Positions 9,432-20,250 of a stretch of DNA of 64,000 nucleotides are shown piece by piece (the stretch's first letter is position 1; each line of letters opens with the position of its first letter). The notes beneath the pieces were generated by a model. The model did not search any database. It saw only the letters and a program-made list of their open reading frames with translations, and was not told the DNA's origin. The position numbers and the translations under genes were made by a program. The stretch is from Corynebacterium coyleae (GTDB lineage Bacteria; Actinomycetota; Actinomycetes; Mycobacteriales; Mycobacteriaceae), in the NCBI RefSeq assembly GCF_030408635.1, contig NZ_CP047198.1, positions 1,922,001-1,986,000 on the forward strand, given 5' to 3'.

Positions 9432-9998
9432 CTACTGCTCGGCGACGCGCAGGAGATCAATTACCGCAGAAACCGGGGCGTCGCGGTGGTTTTCGGTCAC
9501 CGCGGCACCGACCGCAACTTGGACAATGCGAGCGGAGCTCAGCTGTTCTACACCATGCTGTTCCATCATTTTGGTGACCATGCCCTTGAGCTCCTCAAGA
9601 CCAGCGGAGGAAAACGCCTGCACTTCGCCCGGCTCGCGTTCGGAATCGACGAAAGCGTAGACCGTCTGGCGTACGCGCTCTGCTTGTGCGCACGAGATGA
9701 CATTGACAACCGCTTCAGCGAACTGCACAGGGTCCTTCAGGTCGACGCTGCCACCCATGATCTCGTGGAACACCTTACGGCGGGACTCAAAAAGCTGATC
9801 CAGGCATGTGACCACGAGCTTTTCGCGCGTGGAATAGTAGTAACCGATCGACCCGACCGGCACTTTTGCTTCGGCGGCCACCTGCCGGTGGGTCACGCCG
9901 CGGAGCCCCTCGTTGAGCAGCAATTCAGTTGCTGCGTGAAGAATTGCTGCGCGCTTTTCAATCGCGCGCGCCTGCTCGGACCGTGATGACGTTGCCAT
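9432..9998 (-). CDS. TetR family transcriptional regulator
   Basis: Protein of 188 aa. The N-terminal HTH is typical: KRAAILHAATELLLNEGLRG, then VTHRQVAAEAKVPVGSIGYYYSTREKLV. The C-terminal ligand domain is not recognisable to a subfamily. It lies between RNase E/G and ndk on the same strand but with gaps of about 150 bases on each side, so it is probably its own unit. A 7-bp inverted repeat just upstream of its start is a candidate autoregulatory operator. The regulated genes are unknown; neighbours give no clear efflux or catabolic partner. Confidence 0.88.
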   Translation of the reverse strand: MATSSRSEQARAIEKRAAILHAATELLLNEGLRGVTHRQVAAEAKVPVGSIGYYYSTREKLVVTCLDQLFESRRKVFHEIMGGSVDLKDPVQFAEAVVNVISCAQAERVRQTVYAFVDSEREPGEVQAFSSAGLEELKGMVTKMMEQHGVEQLSSARIVQVAVGAAVTENHRDAPVSAVIDLLRVAEQ

Positions 9999-10007
9999 CT
10001 ACCCTCC

Positions 10008-10030
10008 ATCGCATCGTGTAGACATGCGAT
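10008..10030. promoter_or_regulatory. palindrome upstream of TetR gene
   Basis: ATCGCAT and ATGCGAT form perfect 7-bp arms separated by 9 bases, 10 bases upstream of the TetR start codon. The size and position fit a TetR-family operator; binding is inferred. Confidence 0.5.
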
Positions 10031-10086
10031 TTCTTTAAATCCAATAAAAGCCGTAGAAAATCATAGAGTTTCGCTTCGTAGAAACG

Positions 10087-10126
10087 AAAACGGCACCTGC
10101 GCCCCTCACACGGGGCACGGTGCCGG
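10087..10126 (-). terminator. terminator downstream of ndk
   Basis: On the minus strand CGGCACC and GGTGCCG arms enclose an inner pairing of CCCC with GGGG and are followed by TTTTCGTTT. It lies about 15 bases past the ndk stop. Confidence 0.7.
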
Positions 10127-10142
10127 GAAGCGGACTTACCGC

Positions 10143-10553
10143 TTAGAGGTTCGGGAACCAGATAGCGATCTCGCGCTCAGCGGACTCCGGAGAGTCAGAG
10201 CCGTGCACGACGTTCTCACCAACGGTCAGGGCGAAGTCACCGCGAATGGTGCCAGGGGTTGCCTTGGACACCGGGTCAGTGCCGCCAGCGAGCTGACGCC
10301 ACGCCTCGATGGCGCGCTCGCCCTCGACGATGCCAGCCACCAGCGGAGCGGAGGTGATGAAGTCGACCAGATCGCCGAAGAACGGCTTGTCCTTGTGCTC
10401 TGCGTAGTGCTTCTCAGCGGTCTCGCGGTCAGCGGTGCGCAGGTCGAGCTCGACCAGCTTCAGGCCCTTGCGCTCGATGCGGGAAATGATTTCGCCGACG
10501 TGGCCGTTTGCCACGCCGTCCGGCTTGATCAGGATCAGAGTACGTTCAGTCAT
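10143..10553 (-). CDS. ndk: nucleoside diphosphate kinase
   Basis: Transfers the terminal phosphate between nucleoside tri- and diphosphates through a phosphohistidine. Length is 136 aa, as expected. The start [14 protein letters not shown] is diagnostic, and the active-site His is in [19 protein letters not shown]. Other family parts are [20 protein letters not shown] and [11 protein letters not shown]. The upstream in-frame ATG would add 22 residues that do not fit. The acyl-CoA ligase starts 65 bases away divergently. Confidence 0.97.
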   Translation of the reverse strand: MTERTLILIKPDGVANGHVGEIISRIERKGLKLVELDLRTADRETAEKHYAEHKDKPFFGDLVDFITSAPLVAGIVEGERAIEAWRQLAGGTDPVSKATPGTIRGDFALTVGENVVHGSDSPESAEREIAIWFPNL

Positions 10554-10617
10554 GGCTCGCAATCTTACCCAACCCGACACGTGTTGCACGTCTTGGCTAT
10601 GCCGTAGTCTTGCCCCC

Positions 10618-12042
10618 ATGTGTCACCGCAGCCCACTTCCGGATATTGATCTACCGGGGACAACCCTGTTCGCGTCTGTCTTTGCGGCGGATGAAGAGGC
10701 GCTGCCGGATACCCCCGCAATTACGGAGATCGACACCGGCCGCACAGTCACGTACCCGCAGTTGCGTGCGTTGGCGCTCGGCACTGCGTCCTCGCTCGCC
10801 GCGCGCGGCGTGGGCCCGGGCAGCGTCGTCGAGCTGCGCATGCCGAACTCCATCAACTTCGCCGCGGGCCTCCTCGGCGTATCCGCGACTGGCGCACGTG
10901 TGTGCGTCATTGGGCATTCGCTTATCGACGACGAAGCGAACCACCTCGCAACCCTCGCCCACACCACCGACCGCGTCACCGCCGAGGACATCCGCCCCGG
11001 CGAGTTCGAACCCGTCGGAAGCGCTGACGACGTTGCGGTGATTCCGTTTTCCTCCGGCACCACAGGCCTGCCGAAAGGCGTGGAGTTAACCCACGTCGCG
11101 ATCACCGCCAACGCCGCCCAGTTCAACGCAGCACTGGCTGCAAGCGGCATCGGCCGGGGCGGTGGTGTGATCGCCCCTCTGCCGTTTTCACACATCTATG
11201 GGCTCAACACACTGCTGTTGTCGTCGCTGACCGCACGCCGACACGTCACCACCGCGGCCCGCTTCAACCTTGCAGAGTTCACCGCTGCCCACCGCGGCCG
11301 CGCAATCGATGTGTCCTACATCGCTCCCCCGCTTGCACTCGCGTTGTCCAATCACCCCACCCCTGAAGATTTCGCCACCACCCGTTTTTTGGTGTGCGGC
11401 GCGGCATCGCTGGATACGAACCTGGCGCGCAAAGTCGAGCGCCACATCGGTGTGGAAATCCTGCAGGGCTACGGCACCACAGAATCCGCACCCGTGACCC
11501 ACGTCGGCATCTCCGGCAAGTCAGACCCAGGCACGATCGGGTTCGCCATCCCCAACACCGAGTTCCGCCTCAGCGAGGACAACGAACTCCTAGTGCGCGG
11601 GCCCCAACTCATGCGTGGCTACTTGGACAACCCGGCTGCCACCGCAAACGCCATCCAGGACGGTTGGCTGCACACCGGCGACATCGCCCGGCTCAACGAG
11701 GATGAAACGGTCACTATCATCGACCGCGCCAAGGACGTGTTCAAGTACCACGGGTTCCAAATCGCCCCCGCAGAACTCGAAGCGCTCTTGCTCACCCACC
11801 CCGATATCGACGATGTCGCCGTGACAGGTCACCGCCGAACGGTGGACGGGGTGGTTGAGGAGGTGCCACGTGCGTTCGTCGTCACGCAACAAGCGCTGAG
11901 CGACAACGCCATCATGGCTTGGGTCGCCGAGCGCGTCACCCCCTACAAAAAGGTGCGAATGGTCACCTTCGTCGATGCGATCCCCCGAAGCGCAGCAGGC
12001 AAAATCCTGCGGCGCGAACTTACGTCCCCAGGTGCTGAGTAA
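10618..12042 (+). CDS. AMP-dependent acyl-CoA synthetase/ligase (4-coumarate-CoA ligase type)
   Basis: Adenylate-forming enzyme of 474 aa, somewhat shorter than the usual 500-550. Core motifs are [18 protein letters not shown] (A3), [11 protein letters not shown] (A5), [15 protein letters not shown] (A7) and [17 protein letters not shown] (A8). The C-terminal catalytic lysine is in [15 protein letters not shown] (A10). Substrate is unknown; a carboxylic acid is adenylated and then joined to CoA in this family. I start at the ATG at 10618 ([18 protein letters not shown]), where a TAGTCT hexamer 8 bases upstream suggests a leaderless start. Its 3' end overlaps the convergent DUF4233 gene by 23 bp. 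Confidence 0.88.
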   Translation: MCHRSPLPDIDLPGTTLFASVFAADEEALPDTPAITEIDTGRTVTYPQLRALALGTASSLAARGVGPGSVVELRMPNSINFAAGLLGVSATGARVCVIGHSLIDDEANHLATLAHTTDRVTAEDIRPGEFEPVGSADDVAVIPFSSGTTGLPKGVELTHVAITANAAQFNAALAASGIGRGGGVIAPLPFSHIYGLNTLLLSSLTARRHVTTAARFNLAEFTAAHRGRAIDVSYIAPPLALALSNHPTPEDFATTRFLVCGAASLDTNLARKVERHIGVEILQGYGTTESAPVTHVGISGKSDPGTIGFAIPNTEFRLSEDNELLVRGPQLMRGYLDNPAATANAIQDGWLHTGDIARLNEDETVTIIDRAKDVFKYHGFQIAPAELEALLLTHPDIDDVAVTGHRRTVDGVVEEVPRAFVVTQQALSDNAIMAWVAERVTPYKKVRMVTFVDAIPRSAAGKILRRELTSPGAE

Positions 12043-12451
12043 CCAGGTAACCGTGACGCATGCGCTGAATCATCTCCGAGCGCATTTGGATGATGAAGTA
12101 CCACACGATGCCGAAGATCACGCCCACAGCGGTCACCGACCAGTGGATGAAAAAGCCAAAAATTAGTGGAACCTGCAACGCCAGGTCAATCCACAGGGCG
12201 CCGGGCTTGCGCTGAAACGCAGCCATCACCACATGGGCCAGACCAACAACGGTGATGTAGACCCAGTTAAATGTGGTCCAGTGCTCGCCCTCATCCACCT
12301 TGAGGATCACCGTGAGAATGAGCAGCACCGTGATCGCTTCCATGATCAACGTGCCGGAAAGAACACCGGTAAGCCCAGCCATCGGATCCTTCACCGGAGC
12401 GTGACCGGGCCCAAGTGGGCCCATTTCCTGCTGCGTCTGCTTTCTCGCCAT
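12020..12451 (-). CDS. DUF4233-like membrane protein
   Basis: Protein of 143 aa with about four hydrophobic segments: GVLSGTLIMEAITVLLILTV, WVYITVVGLAHVVMAAF, LWIDLALQVPLIFGFFIHW and AVGVIFGIVWYFII. It resembles the small membrane protein that commonly lies between folC and ndk in Corynebacterium and Mycobacterium, so the position supports the call; here three other genes have been added between them. Function is unknown. The start at MARKQTQQEMGPLGPG was chosen because it precedes the first membrane segment by a normal distance. The 3' end overlaps the acyl-CoA ligase end. Confidence 0.75.
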   Translation of the reverse strand: MARKQTQQEMGPLGPGHAPVKDPMAGLTGVLSGTLIMEAITVLLILTVILKVDEGEHWTTFNWVYITVVGLAHVVMAAFQRKPGALWIDLALQVPLIFGFFIHWSVTAVGVIFGIVWYFIIQMRSEMIQRMRHGYLVTQHLGT

Positions 12452-12584
12452 GGTGGTAATCGTAGCCAGACCTAGCTGGCATCCATAACCTGCGCCCGGC
12501 GCGGCGCCGCCGCAAGGTAGACAATGAACGGCAACGCGGGACTCGTCGATACGCTCGCGCGGCCAGACGCCCCTGTCCTTTCGG

Positions 12585-13430
12585 TCAAAGCTGCTCCAGA
12601 TATTCAACGACTGCTGCTGCGACGTCGATTCCGGTGGTCTGCGTCAGCGACGCGAACTGTGCGTTCGAGTTCACCTCGCCGACCAGGGGTTCTTGCGCGT
12701 CGAGGAAGTCCACCGAGCCGACATCCAGCCCAAGCGCTGTCATCGCGGCACGCGCAACGTCGACGTATTCGGCCGGGGGATCCCAGGTTTGCGCACGCCC
12801 GCCACCGGTGATGTTGGCGCGGAAATCTCCACCTTGGCCAAAGCGCCGCATCGCTGCGACGGGTGTGTCGCCCACCATGTAGATCCGCGCGTCGCGGCCG
12901 TGCGAGCCAGCGACGTACTCCTCCACAATCACCGGTGAGGGGTACGCCTCACGCAGCACGTCGATGAGCTCGTCGCGGTTTTCCACAAGAAACACCCCGC
13001 TGCCCCACGACCCGACGGCATGTTTCGCCACCGCCGGAAACCCCAGGGAGTGTTCGACCGCGGCAACAAACTCGCTGTTGGCCCATTCCTCCGCCTCGAG
13101 GTTGCGATACACCAGCGGCGCGGTGATCGTTTTCGGGTGCGCGATCCCCGCCCGAGTCAGCGCCGCATGCGTGTACGCCTTGTTGTCGCACAGCGCAATG
13201 CTTTGCGACGAATTCACGCACCTGACCCCGAACGCCTCCAACTGCGCAACCGCGGCGACATCCTTATCCATGATGAAGGCCACCTCGGGAAGGTTGTCCA
13301 AATGAGTAACCGCGTAGTCGGTGGTCACACGCTCAATCTGGCCGTGTGATGCCCCGATGATCTGGTCGAACTGCCACTCAAACTTGTCCCAGTGCAGCCA
13401 TCGGTTAGTCACCAGCCAGGTCGGTTTCAC
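12585..13430 (-). CDS. RimK/LysX-like ATP-grasp ligase
   Basis: Protein of 281 aa. ATP-grasp features are the central SLGFPAVAKHAVGSWGSGVF lysine/glycine loop, PVIVEEYVAGSHGRDARIYM, and the metal-binding EVNSNAQFASLTQTTGID near the C-terminus. This family joins a carboxylate to an amine with ATP hydrolysis, often adding amino acids to peptides or cofactors; the substrate here is unknown. The GTG start (MKPTWLVTNRW) overlaps the stop of the amidohydrolase-like gene in a GTGA arrangement, so the two are translationally coupled. Together with the adjacent folC this suggests a pathway that forms and trims acyl-amino-acid or glutamyl bonds (inference). Confidence 0.82.
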   Translation of the reverse strand: MKPTWLVTNRWLHWDKFEWQFDQIIGASHGQIERVTTDYAVTHLDNLPEVAFIMDKDVAAVAQLEAFGVRCVNSSQSIALCDNKAYTHAALTRAGIAHPKTITAPLVYRNLEAEEWANSEFVAAVEHSLGFPAVAKHAVGSWGSGVFLVENRDELIDVLREAYPSPVIVEEYVAGSHGRDARIYMVGDTPVAAMRRFGQGGDFRANITGGGRAQTWDPPAEYVDVARAAMTALGLDVGSVDFLDAQEPLVGEVNSNAQFASLTQTTGIDVAAAVVEYLEQL

Positions 13431-14002
13431 GCCAATTCCTCCGCAAAGCGCTGCACTACGCGAGTCAGGGCAGCCAGCATATGTTCGCGCGGCCCCTCGT
13501 CGAGCGCAGCACTGTTCATCTCCACCTGCACATACGGGATGTTGGTCCGCAGCGCGACGTCGGAGGACACGCGGTGAAGCCCCATTGCGGGAAAGATTTC
13601 GTCGACAAGCACGGGCACACCGCACGCGTTGAACTCGGCGACCACAATGTCGCGCACCCGCCAATCATCGTGGATGTTGCGCCCGCGACCGGTGCCCAGG
13701 ATCACCTGATCGGGCCGGTCCGGGTTCATCTGGTGCAAGTCGATGCCCGCAACGATCCCGCGCTGCTCGACCTCGCGCACCGCGACGTCCCGGAACGGAC
13801 TGTGCTCGTCCGAGTTCGGATCCGCCTTATCCGCGTCGGTCTTGATCAACGCTGTAGCACCTGCGTGCTCGTGGAGTTGCTCCGCGAGCCAACGGGTCGC
13901 GGGCTCCGCAAGCTTGATCTTGCCGTCGCGCTGCTGCTCAACGGCGTGCGGCGCCGTAACAATCACAGGCGCCGTGCCAGGCAACAGCAGGTGCGCGGTC
14001 AC
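13427..14002 (-). CDS. N-formylglutamate amidohydrolase-like protein
   Basis: Protein of 191 aa. The N-terminal VIVTAPHAVEQ with ADPNSDEHSPFRDVAV and the GIDLHQMNPDRPD segment resemble the N-formylglutamate amidohydrolase fold, a zinc-type amide hydrolase. It is shorter than typical family members (about 250-290 aa), so the real substrate may differ. It starts with GTG, overlapping the folC stop (GTGA), and its own stop overlaps the start of the ATP-grasp gene. It therefore sits in the middle of a valS-folC-amidohydrolase-ligase string with overlaps at each junction. Confidence 0.7.
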   Translation of the reverse strand: MTAHLLLPGTAPVIVTAPHAVEQQRDGKIKLAEPATRWLAEQLHEHAGATALIKTDADKADPNSDEHSPFRDVAVREVEQRGIVAGIDLHQMNPDRPDQVILGTGRGRNIHDDWRVRDIVVAEFNACGVPVLVDEIFPAMGLHRVSSDVALRTNIPYVQVEMNSAALDEGPREHMLAALTRVVQRFAEELA

Positions 14003-15630
14003 TGCACACCCCGCGACGAACGCAGGTAGGTGCGCGCCTGACCTGCGGTGGCAACGGAGCCGGCGATGAGCACACCGACGCCTTCGGGGCCTTCCTCCTC
14101 GGCCAACTCGATGGCGAGTTCGATCGCCGAGGGCAGGTTGTCGTCGACACGCACACGCTCATCGCCGAAGATCTCGTAGGCGATCTCCGCCAACTCGTAG
14201 GCATCCATCGCGCGCGGGTCGGTGTTCTGGGTGACCACCACATCCGCGAGCACCGGCTCGAGCGCTGCCAGCATCGCGCGAGCATCCTTGTCCGCGAAGA
14301 TGGACACCACGCCGATGACGGACCGGTAGTTGAAGTCGCGCTGCATCGCCTCGGCAAGCGTGGCCGCACCGTGGGGGTTGTGGGCGGCGTCGATGAGCAC
14401 CACCGGATCACCCAGCACACGCTCCACGCGCGCAGGCACCTTCACCTCCGCGAAGCCCTGGCGCACCGAATCCATATCCAACGGGTGCTCGCGGGACACG
14501 CCGAAGAAACTCTCCACCGCAGCCAGCGCCACCGAAGCGTTCTCTGCCTGGTGTGCGCCGGAAAGCGGCAAGAAAATGTCGTCGTAGACTCCGCCAAGCC
14601 CCTGCAGCGACAGTTGCTGGCCGCCGACGGCGACGGAGGAGTCGTCGATAGTAAAGTCGCGCCCCTGTCGCGCCACCGCAGCGCCGGTTTCCACCGCGCG
14701 CTCCAGGATGACCTGCATCGCCTCCGGCTCCTGCTCAGCAACGATGGCGATGTTTTCCGCCGGTCCGTAGCCGTCGCGCTCACGCGCCTTGATGATGCCG
14801 GCCTTGTGCGCAGCGATCTCCTCGATCGTCTCACCGAGGAAACGCTGGTGGTCGATACCGATCGGGGTGATGACAGAGACGTCCGCCTCCACCACGTTCG
14901 TCGCATCCCAGGTGCCCCCCATGCCAATCTCGATGACCGCAACGTCCACCGGTGCGTCCGCGAACGCCGCGTACGCGATACCGACAAGCAGCTCGAAGCG
15001 GCTCATCTCAGCCTCGCCGCGCTCACGGAAGTGCGCGTCCACCATGTCCACGTACGGCTCAATATCGCGCCACACATCCACGAAACGGGTCTGGGAGATC
15101 TCCTCACCATCGATGAGGATGCACTCGGTGACACGCTCCAACTCCGGGGAAGTGAACAACCCCGTGCGACGGTTCAGCGCACGCAGAATCGACTCCGACA
15201 TGCGCGCCGTCGACGTCTTGCCGTTCGTGCCCGCCACGTGAATAACGTTGAAGGACTGCTGAGGCGTGCCCAGCAGATCCATCAGCATCGCAATGCGATC
15301 CAGCGACGGGTTCGGGTCATTCGCCGCCGCACGCGCATCCAACTTGGCAACCACCGTGTCAAAGTCCGGGTGGTCACCCTCCGGCGCCAGGGTCGGTGCG
15401 GGCTCGTCAATGTCGGCTTCGGCGTCGGAGCCGTCCGCGCCACTTTCGGCCGACATGTCGGCCAGGTTGAGCGTGATGCCGTGATCGGTCATCTCCAGGT
15501 GGCCGAAGTCGGTGTCACGGCCGGATTCGAGGTCGGCGATGTCGATGCCCTCGAGGGCGTCGTCGCCAAGCTGTGCTCGAAGTGCCTCGTACGCTGCCCG
15601 CGCTTCCGGGTCGAACGACTTATCCGCCAT
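13999..15630 (-). CDS. folC: folylpolyglutamate synthase / dihydrofolate synthase
   Basis: Mur-ligase-family enzyme that adds glutamate to (dihydro)folate. The ATP loop is VIHVAGTNGKTSTARMSESI, followed by TSPELERVTECILIDGEEIS, EIGMGGTWDATNVV and VLIDAAHNPHGAATLAEAM. At 543 aa it is longer than usual because of an acidic N-terminal extension of about 80 residues (rich in Asp/Glu, ADGSDAEADIDEPAPT) before the catalytic domain; such extensions are seen in corynebacteria. The ATG overlaps the valS stop by one base (TAATG), so valS and folC are coupled. Confidence 0.94.
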   Translation of the reverse strand: MADKSFDPEARAAYEALRAQLGDDALEGIDIADLESGRDTDFGHLEMTDHGITLNLADMSAESGADGSDAEADIDEPAPTLAPEGDHPDFDTVVAKLDARAAANDPNPSLDRIAMLMDLLGTPQQSFNVIHVAGTNGKTSTARMSESILRALNRRTGLFTSPELERVTECILIDGEEISQTRFVDVWRDIEPYVDMVDAHFRERGEAEMSRFELLVGIAYAAFADAPVDVAVIEIGMGGTWDATNVVEADVSVITPIGIDHQRFLGETIEEIAAHKAGIIKARERDGYGPAENIAIVAEQEPEAMQVILERAVETGAAVARQGRDFTIDDSSVAVGGQQLSLQGLGGVYDDIFLPLSGAHQAENASVALAAVESFFGVSREHPLDMDSVRQGFAEVKVPARVERVLGDPVVLIDAAHNPHGAATLAEAMQRDFNYRSVIGVVSIFADKDARAMLAALEPVLADVVVTQNTDPRAMDAYELAEIAYEIFGDERVRVDDNLPSAIELAIELAEEEGPEGVGVLIAGSVATAGQARTYLRSSRGVQ

Positions 15631-18350
15631 TACTTCAGCGCCTCAAGACGAGCCGTGACGCGCTCAAACTCTTCCTGTGCGACCTTCTGACGCGCCTTGA
15701 TCTTCTCGACGACCTGCGCCGGCGCATTAGCCAAGAACTGCTCATTGGCGAGCTGCCCGCCAGTGGTGTCGAGCTCCTTCTGCGCCGCCGCAAGCTCCTT
15801 TTCCAGGCGCTTGCGCTCCGCAGCGACATCGACGGTGTCGGAAGTATCCAACGCGACGTCCAGGTTGACCTTGCTCAGGCGCATCTCAATGCTTGCCGAG
15901 GCCTCAAAGTCATCCTCCGGCGCCGTCACCTTCGCAATCTGGCGCACCATTGCCTCCTGGCCAACCAGATCAGCCGAAGCGAAGTCCAGGCGAGCCGGCA
16001 CCTTCTGCGACGGCTTCACACCCTGATCAGAGCGGAAGCGACGCAGCTCGGTGATGAGCTTGATCGAATCTTCGATGCGACGGCGAGCGTCCTCATCGGT
16101 CGCGGCACCACCGTTGGTGTCCTCTGCGGTCGGCCACGGCGCGAGCGTCACCGTTTCGCCGCCGGTCAGTGCCTTCCACAGCACCTCGGTGATAAACGGC
16201 ATCGTCGGGTGCAGCAGGCGCAGCACAACATCGATCACACGGCCAAGCACAACCTTGGTGTTCTCGCCACGGTCCTTCTCTTCCGACGAGGCGTCAGCCT
16301 CGTCCCGCGGGATCTGGGTCTTGGCGATCTCCAGGTACCAGTCACACAGCTCATCCCACGCGAAGTGGTAAAGCGCCTCGTTGGCCTTGGCAAACTGGTA
16401 ATCGTCCAGGTAGGCGTCCACCTTGGCGCGGACTTCCTCGGCTCGATCCAGGATCCAACGGTCAGCGTCGGTCAGCACCTCGCGTGCAGGCAACGCGTCC
16501 ACGCGCGCGCCGTTCATGAGCGCGAACTTGGTGGCGTTAAACAGCTTGGTGGCAAAGTTGCGGGCAGCGGTGGCGTGGTCGTCGCCAATCGGCAGGTCCA
16601 CACCCGGGTTCGCACCACGGGCCAGGGCAAAGCGCAGCGCATCCGCACCGTACTGCTCCACCCAATCCATCGGGTCGATGCCGTTGCCCAAGGACTTCGA
16701 CATCTTGCGGCCCTTCTCGTCGCGCACCAGGCCGTGTAGGTACAGGTGCTCGAACGGGATCTGCGGGCGGCCATCCTTGCCCTCACCCAGGATCTCCGGG
16801 GTGGTCGAGCCTGCAAAGGTGCCGAACATCATCATGCGGGCAACCCAGAAGAACAGGATGTCGTATGCGGTGACCAGCACGGTGGTTGGGAAGAACTTCT
16901 CCAAATCCGGGGTCTTGTCCGGCCAACCCATCGTGGAAAACGGCCACAGTGCCGACGAGAACCAGGTATCCAAAACGTCCGGATCCTGCTCGTAGCCTGC
17001 CGGCGGCTCTTCGTCCGGGCCGACGCAGACCACGTCGCGCTCACCGTTTTCGTCCTCCGGGCCGTACCAGATCGGGATGCGGTGGCCCCACCACAACTGG
17101 CGCGAAATGGTCCAGTCGTGCATGTTGTCCACCCAGTCGAAGTAGCGCTTCTCCATCGACTTCGGGTGAATCTTCGTGTCGCCTTCGCGCACGGCGTCGC
17201 CGGACATCTTGGCCAGTTCGTCGACCTTGACAAACCACTGCAGGGACAGGCGCGGCTCGATCGGCTCACCGGAGCGTTCCGAGTGGCCCACGGAGTGGAC
17301 GTACGGGCGCACTTCCTTGACAATGCGGCCCTGCTCAGCCAGCGCCTCGCGCACGGCGACGCGGGCTTCTTCGCGGCTCATGCCGTCAAACTTGGTGCCG
17401 GTATCGGCGATGCGACCTTTCTCGTCCATGACGATCGGCATCTCAAGGTCGTGGCGCAGACCCATCTCGTAGTCGTTCGGGTCGTGCGCCGGGGTGATTT
17501 TCACCGCACCGGTGCCGAGTTCCATGTCCACGTAGTCGTCGGCAATGACCTTGACCTGCATGCCTTCGCGCAGCGGGTGCTCGAAGACCTCGCCGATGAG
17601 GTGTGAGTAGCGCTCGTCGTCGGGGTGCACAGCGATGGCGACGTCGCCCAGCATCGTCTCCACACGGGTGGTGGCGACGATCAGGTGCGGCTCGTCGTCG
17701 TCAAGCGAGCCGTAGCGGATAGAGACGAACTCGCCCTCGACGTCCTTGTACACCACCTCAATGTCGGACACGGCGGTCTCCAGCACCGGCGACCAGTTGA
17801 CCAGGCGGTAATCGCGGTACACCAGGTCACGGTCGTAGAGCTGCTTGAAAATGGTCTGGACGGCGCGCGACAGGCCCTCGTCCAGCGTGAAGCGCTCGCG
17901 AGACCAGTCGACGGAATCGCCGATCGCACGCATCTGCGTAGTGATCGTGCCGCCGTACTGCTCCTTCCACTCCCACACCCGGTCAATGAACTCTTCACGG
18001 CCGTAGTCGTAGCGGTCCTTGCCTTCTTCGGCCTTGAGCTTCGCCTCAACCTTGGTCTGGGTAGCAATGCCTGCGTGGTCCATGCCCGGCAGCCACAGCA
18101 CCTCGTAGCCTTGCATGCGCTTGCGGCGCACCAGGGAATCCATCAGCGTGTGGTCAAGAGCATGGCCCATGTGCAGCTGACCCGTCACGTTCGGCGGCGG
18201 CAGCACGATGGAGTACGCAGGCTTGTCAGAGTGGGCGTCGGCAGTGAAATAGCCTGCCTTGACCCAGCCTTCGTAAAGGTCGCGTTCGTGGTCGCTGGGC
18301 TCCCACGACTTCGGCAGCGCGTCAGTGCGGTTCAGATTTTTGTCAGTCAC
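15630..18350 (-). CDS. valS: valyl-tRNA synthetase
   Basis: Class I synthetase of 906 aa that charges tRNA-Val. The HIGH-type motif is in [20 protein letters not shown] and the KMSKS motif in [20 protein letters not shown]. The editing (CP1) domain includes [19 protein letters not shown], and the C-terminal coiled coil of ValRS is present ([20 protein letters not shown]). Full length. It is 22 bases downstream of mdh and overlaps folC by one base, suggesting a longer operon in which mdh may also take part. Confidence 0.97.
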   Translation of the reverse strand: MTDKNLNRTDALPKSWEPSDHERDLYEGWVKAGYFTADAHSDKPAYSIVLPPPNVTGQLHMGHALDHTLMDSLVRRKRMQGYEVLWLPGMDHAGIATQTKVEAKLKAEEGKDRYDYGREEFIDRVWEWKEQYGGTITTQMRAIGDSVDWSRERFTLDEGLSRAVQTIFKQLYDRDLVYRDYRLVNWSPVLETAVSDIEVVYKDVEGEFVSIRYGSLDDDEPHLIVATTRVETMLGDVAIAVHPDDERYSHLIGEVFEHPLREGMQVKVIADDYVDMELGTGAVKITPAHDPNDYEMGLRHDLEMPIVMDEKGRIADTGTKFDGMSREEARVAVREALAEQGRIVKEVRPYVHSVGHSERSGEPIEPRLSLQWFVKVDELAKMSGDAVREGDTKIHPKSMEKRYFDWVDNMHDWTISRQLWWGHRIPIWYGPEDENGERDVVCVGPDEEPPAGYEQDPDVLDTWFSSALWPFSTMGWPDKTPDLEKFFPTTVLVTAYDILFFWVARMMMFGTFAGSTTPEILGEGKDGRPQIPFEHLYLHGLVRDEKGRKMSKSLGNGIDPMDWVEQYGADALRFALARGANPGVDLPIGDDHATAARNFATKLFNATKFALMNGARVDALPAREVLTDADRWILDRAEEVRAKVDAYLDDYQFAKANEALYHFAWDELCDWYLEIAKTQIPRDEADASSEEKDRGENTKVVLGRVIDVVLRLLHPTMPFITEVLWKALTGGETVTLAPWPTAEDTNGGAATDEDARRRIEDSIKLITELRRFRSDQGVKPSQKVPARLDFASADLVGQEAMVRQIAKVTAPEDDFEASASIEMRLSKVNLDVALDTSDTVDVAAERKRLEKELAAAQKELDTTGGQLANEQFLANAPAQVVEKIKARQKVAQEEFERVTARLEALK

Positions 18351-18372
18351 GCGACCTATCTTAACGAGCCGC

Positions 18373-19383
<1,011 letters not shown>

Positions 19384-19514
19384 CTACCCCCACAGGGGGC
19401 AACATTGGCCGGTACTGCGCCACTGATCTGCCAAGTGGTGCACGATGAGAGGAAGCAAAGAAGCGTATCGACGACCCCACCACACCGAACCACACCGAAA
19501 GGGAGCCCACGGAC

Positions 19515-20240
19515 ATGGCCGACACCGCCGCACCCGAGACTGCCACCTCCCCTTCCCCCGGTGCTGTCGTCGATGCCGCGATTGTCGCGTTTGCCCACAA
19601 CGGTTACGACGACGTCAAACTCAACGCGCTTGCACGCACCACGGGCATGAGCAAGCGCATGATCCACTACCACTTTGGTAACAAGCGCGGCTTGTACCTC
19701 GCAGCGCTCAAGGTGGCAAGTGCTCGCATCACCCCGCCTCAGGACATCGCCACCCGCTCCTACGCCGCCCCCGTCGAGGGGATGCGCCGCTACATCGACG
19801 CCCTCTACCACGCGTTTTTGGACCACCCCGACGGTGTGCGCCTCGTCCTGCGTGAAAACCTCGACCCCGTCGCCGCCGAAGAAGACGCCGCAGCGCTTGT
19901 CAGCGAGAACGAAGTACTCCTCCACGTTGAACGTCTGTTGCTCGCAGGCCAAGACGCGGGAGCATTCCGCCCCGGTATCTCCGCTGTCGATCTGCTCACG
20001 CTGGTCGCATCGCTGTGTTTCTTCCGCGTGGGCAACAGCCTGACCGCACTGAGCGTCAGCGACGTGGACTTTGCAAGCCGCCGCAACGTCGACGGCATGC
20101 GCCGCATGGTCATCGACACCGTGCTGACGTTCCTCACGTCCAACATCCCCTACTCCGGCTACGAGTCCTACCTCGAACCCACCCCCACTGCGGAAGAAGA
20201 AACCGCCGACGTCTACAGCGACGACGGCGGCCTAGTCTAA
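19515..20240 (+). CDS. TetR family transcriptional regulator
   Basis: Protein of 241 aa. HTH: AAIVAFAHNGYDDVKLNALA, then RTTGMSKRMIHYHFGNKRGL. The ATG has GGGAG at a normal distance. The C-terminal domain contains a TetR_C-type helical region (LVASLCFFRVGNSLTAL) and ends in an acidic tail. It is divergent from mdh, which is a candidate target by position only. It converges on clpX with only 10 bases between the stop codons. Confidence 0.9.
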   Translation: MADTAAPETATSPSPGAVVDAAIVAFAHNGYDDVKLNALARTTGMSKRMIHYHFGNKRGLYLAALKVASARITPPQDIATRSYAAPVEGMRRYIDALYHAFLDHPDGVRLVLRENLDPVAAEEDAAALVSENEVLLHVERLLLAGQDAGAFRPGISAVDLLTLVASLCFFRVGNSLTALSVSDVDFASRRNVDGMRRMVIDTVLTFLTSNIPYSGYESYLEPTPTAEEETADVYSDDGGLV

Positions 20241-20250
20241 GCGAACTGCG

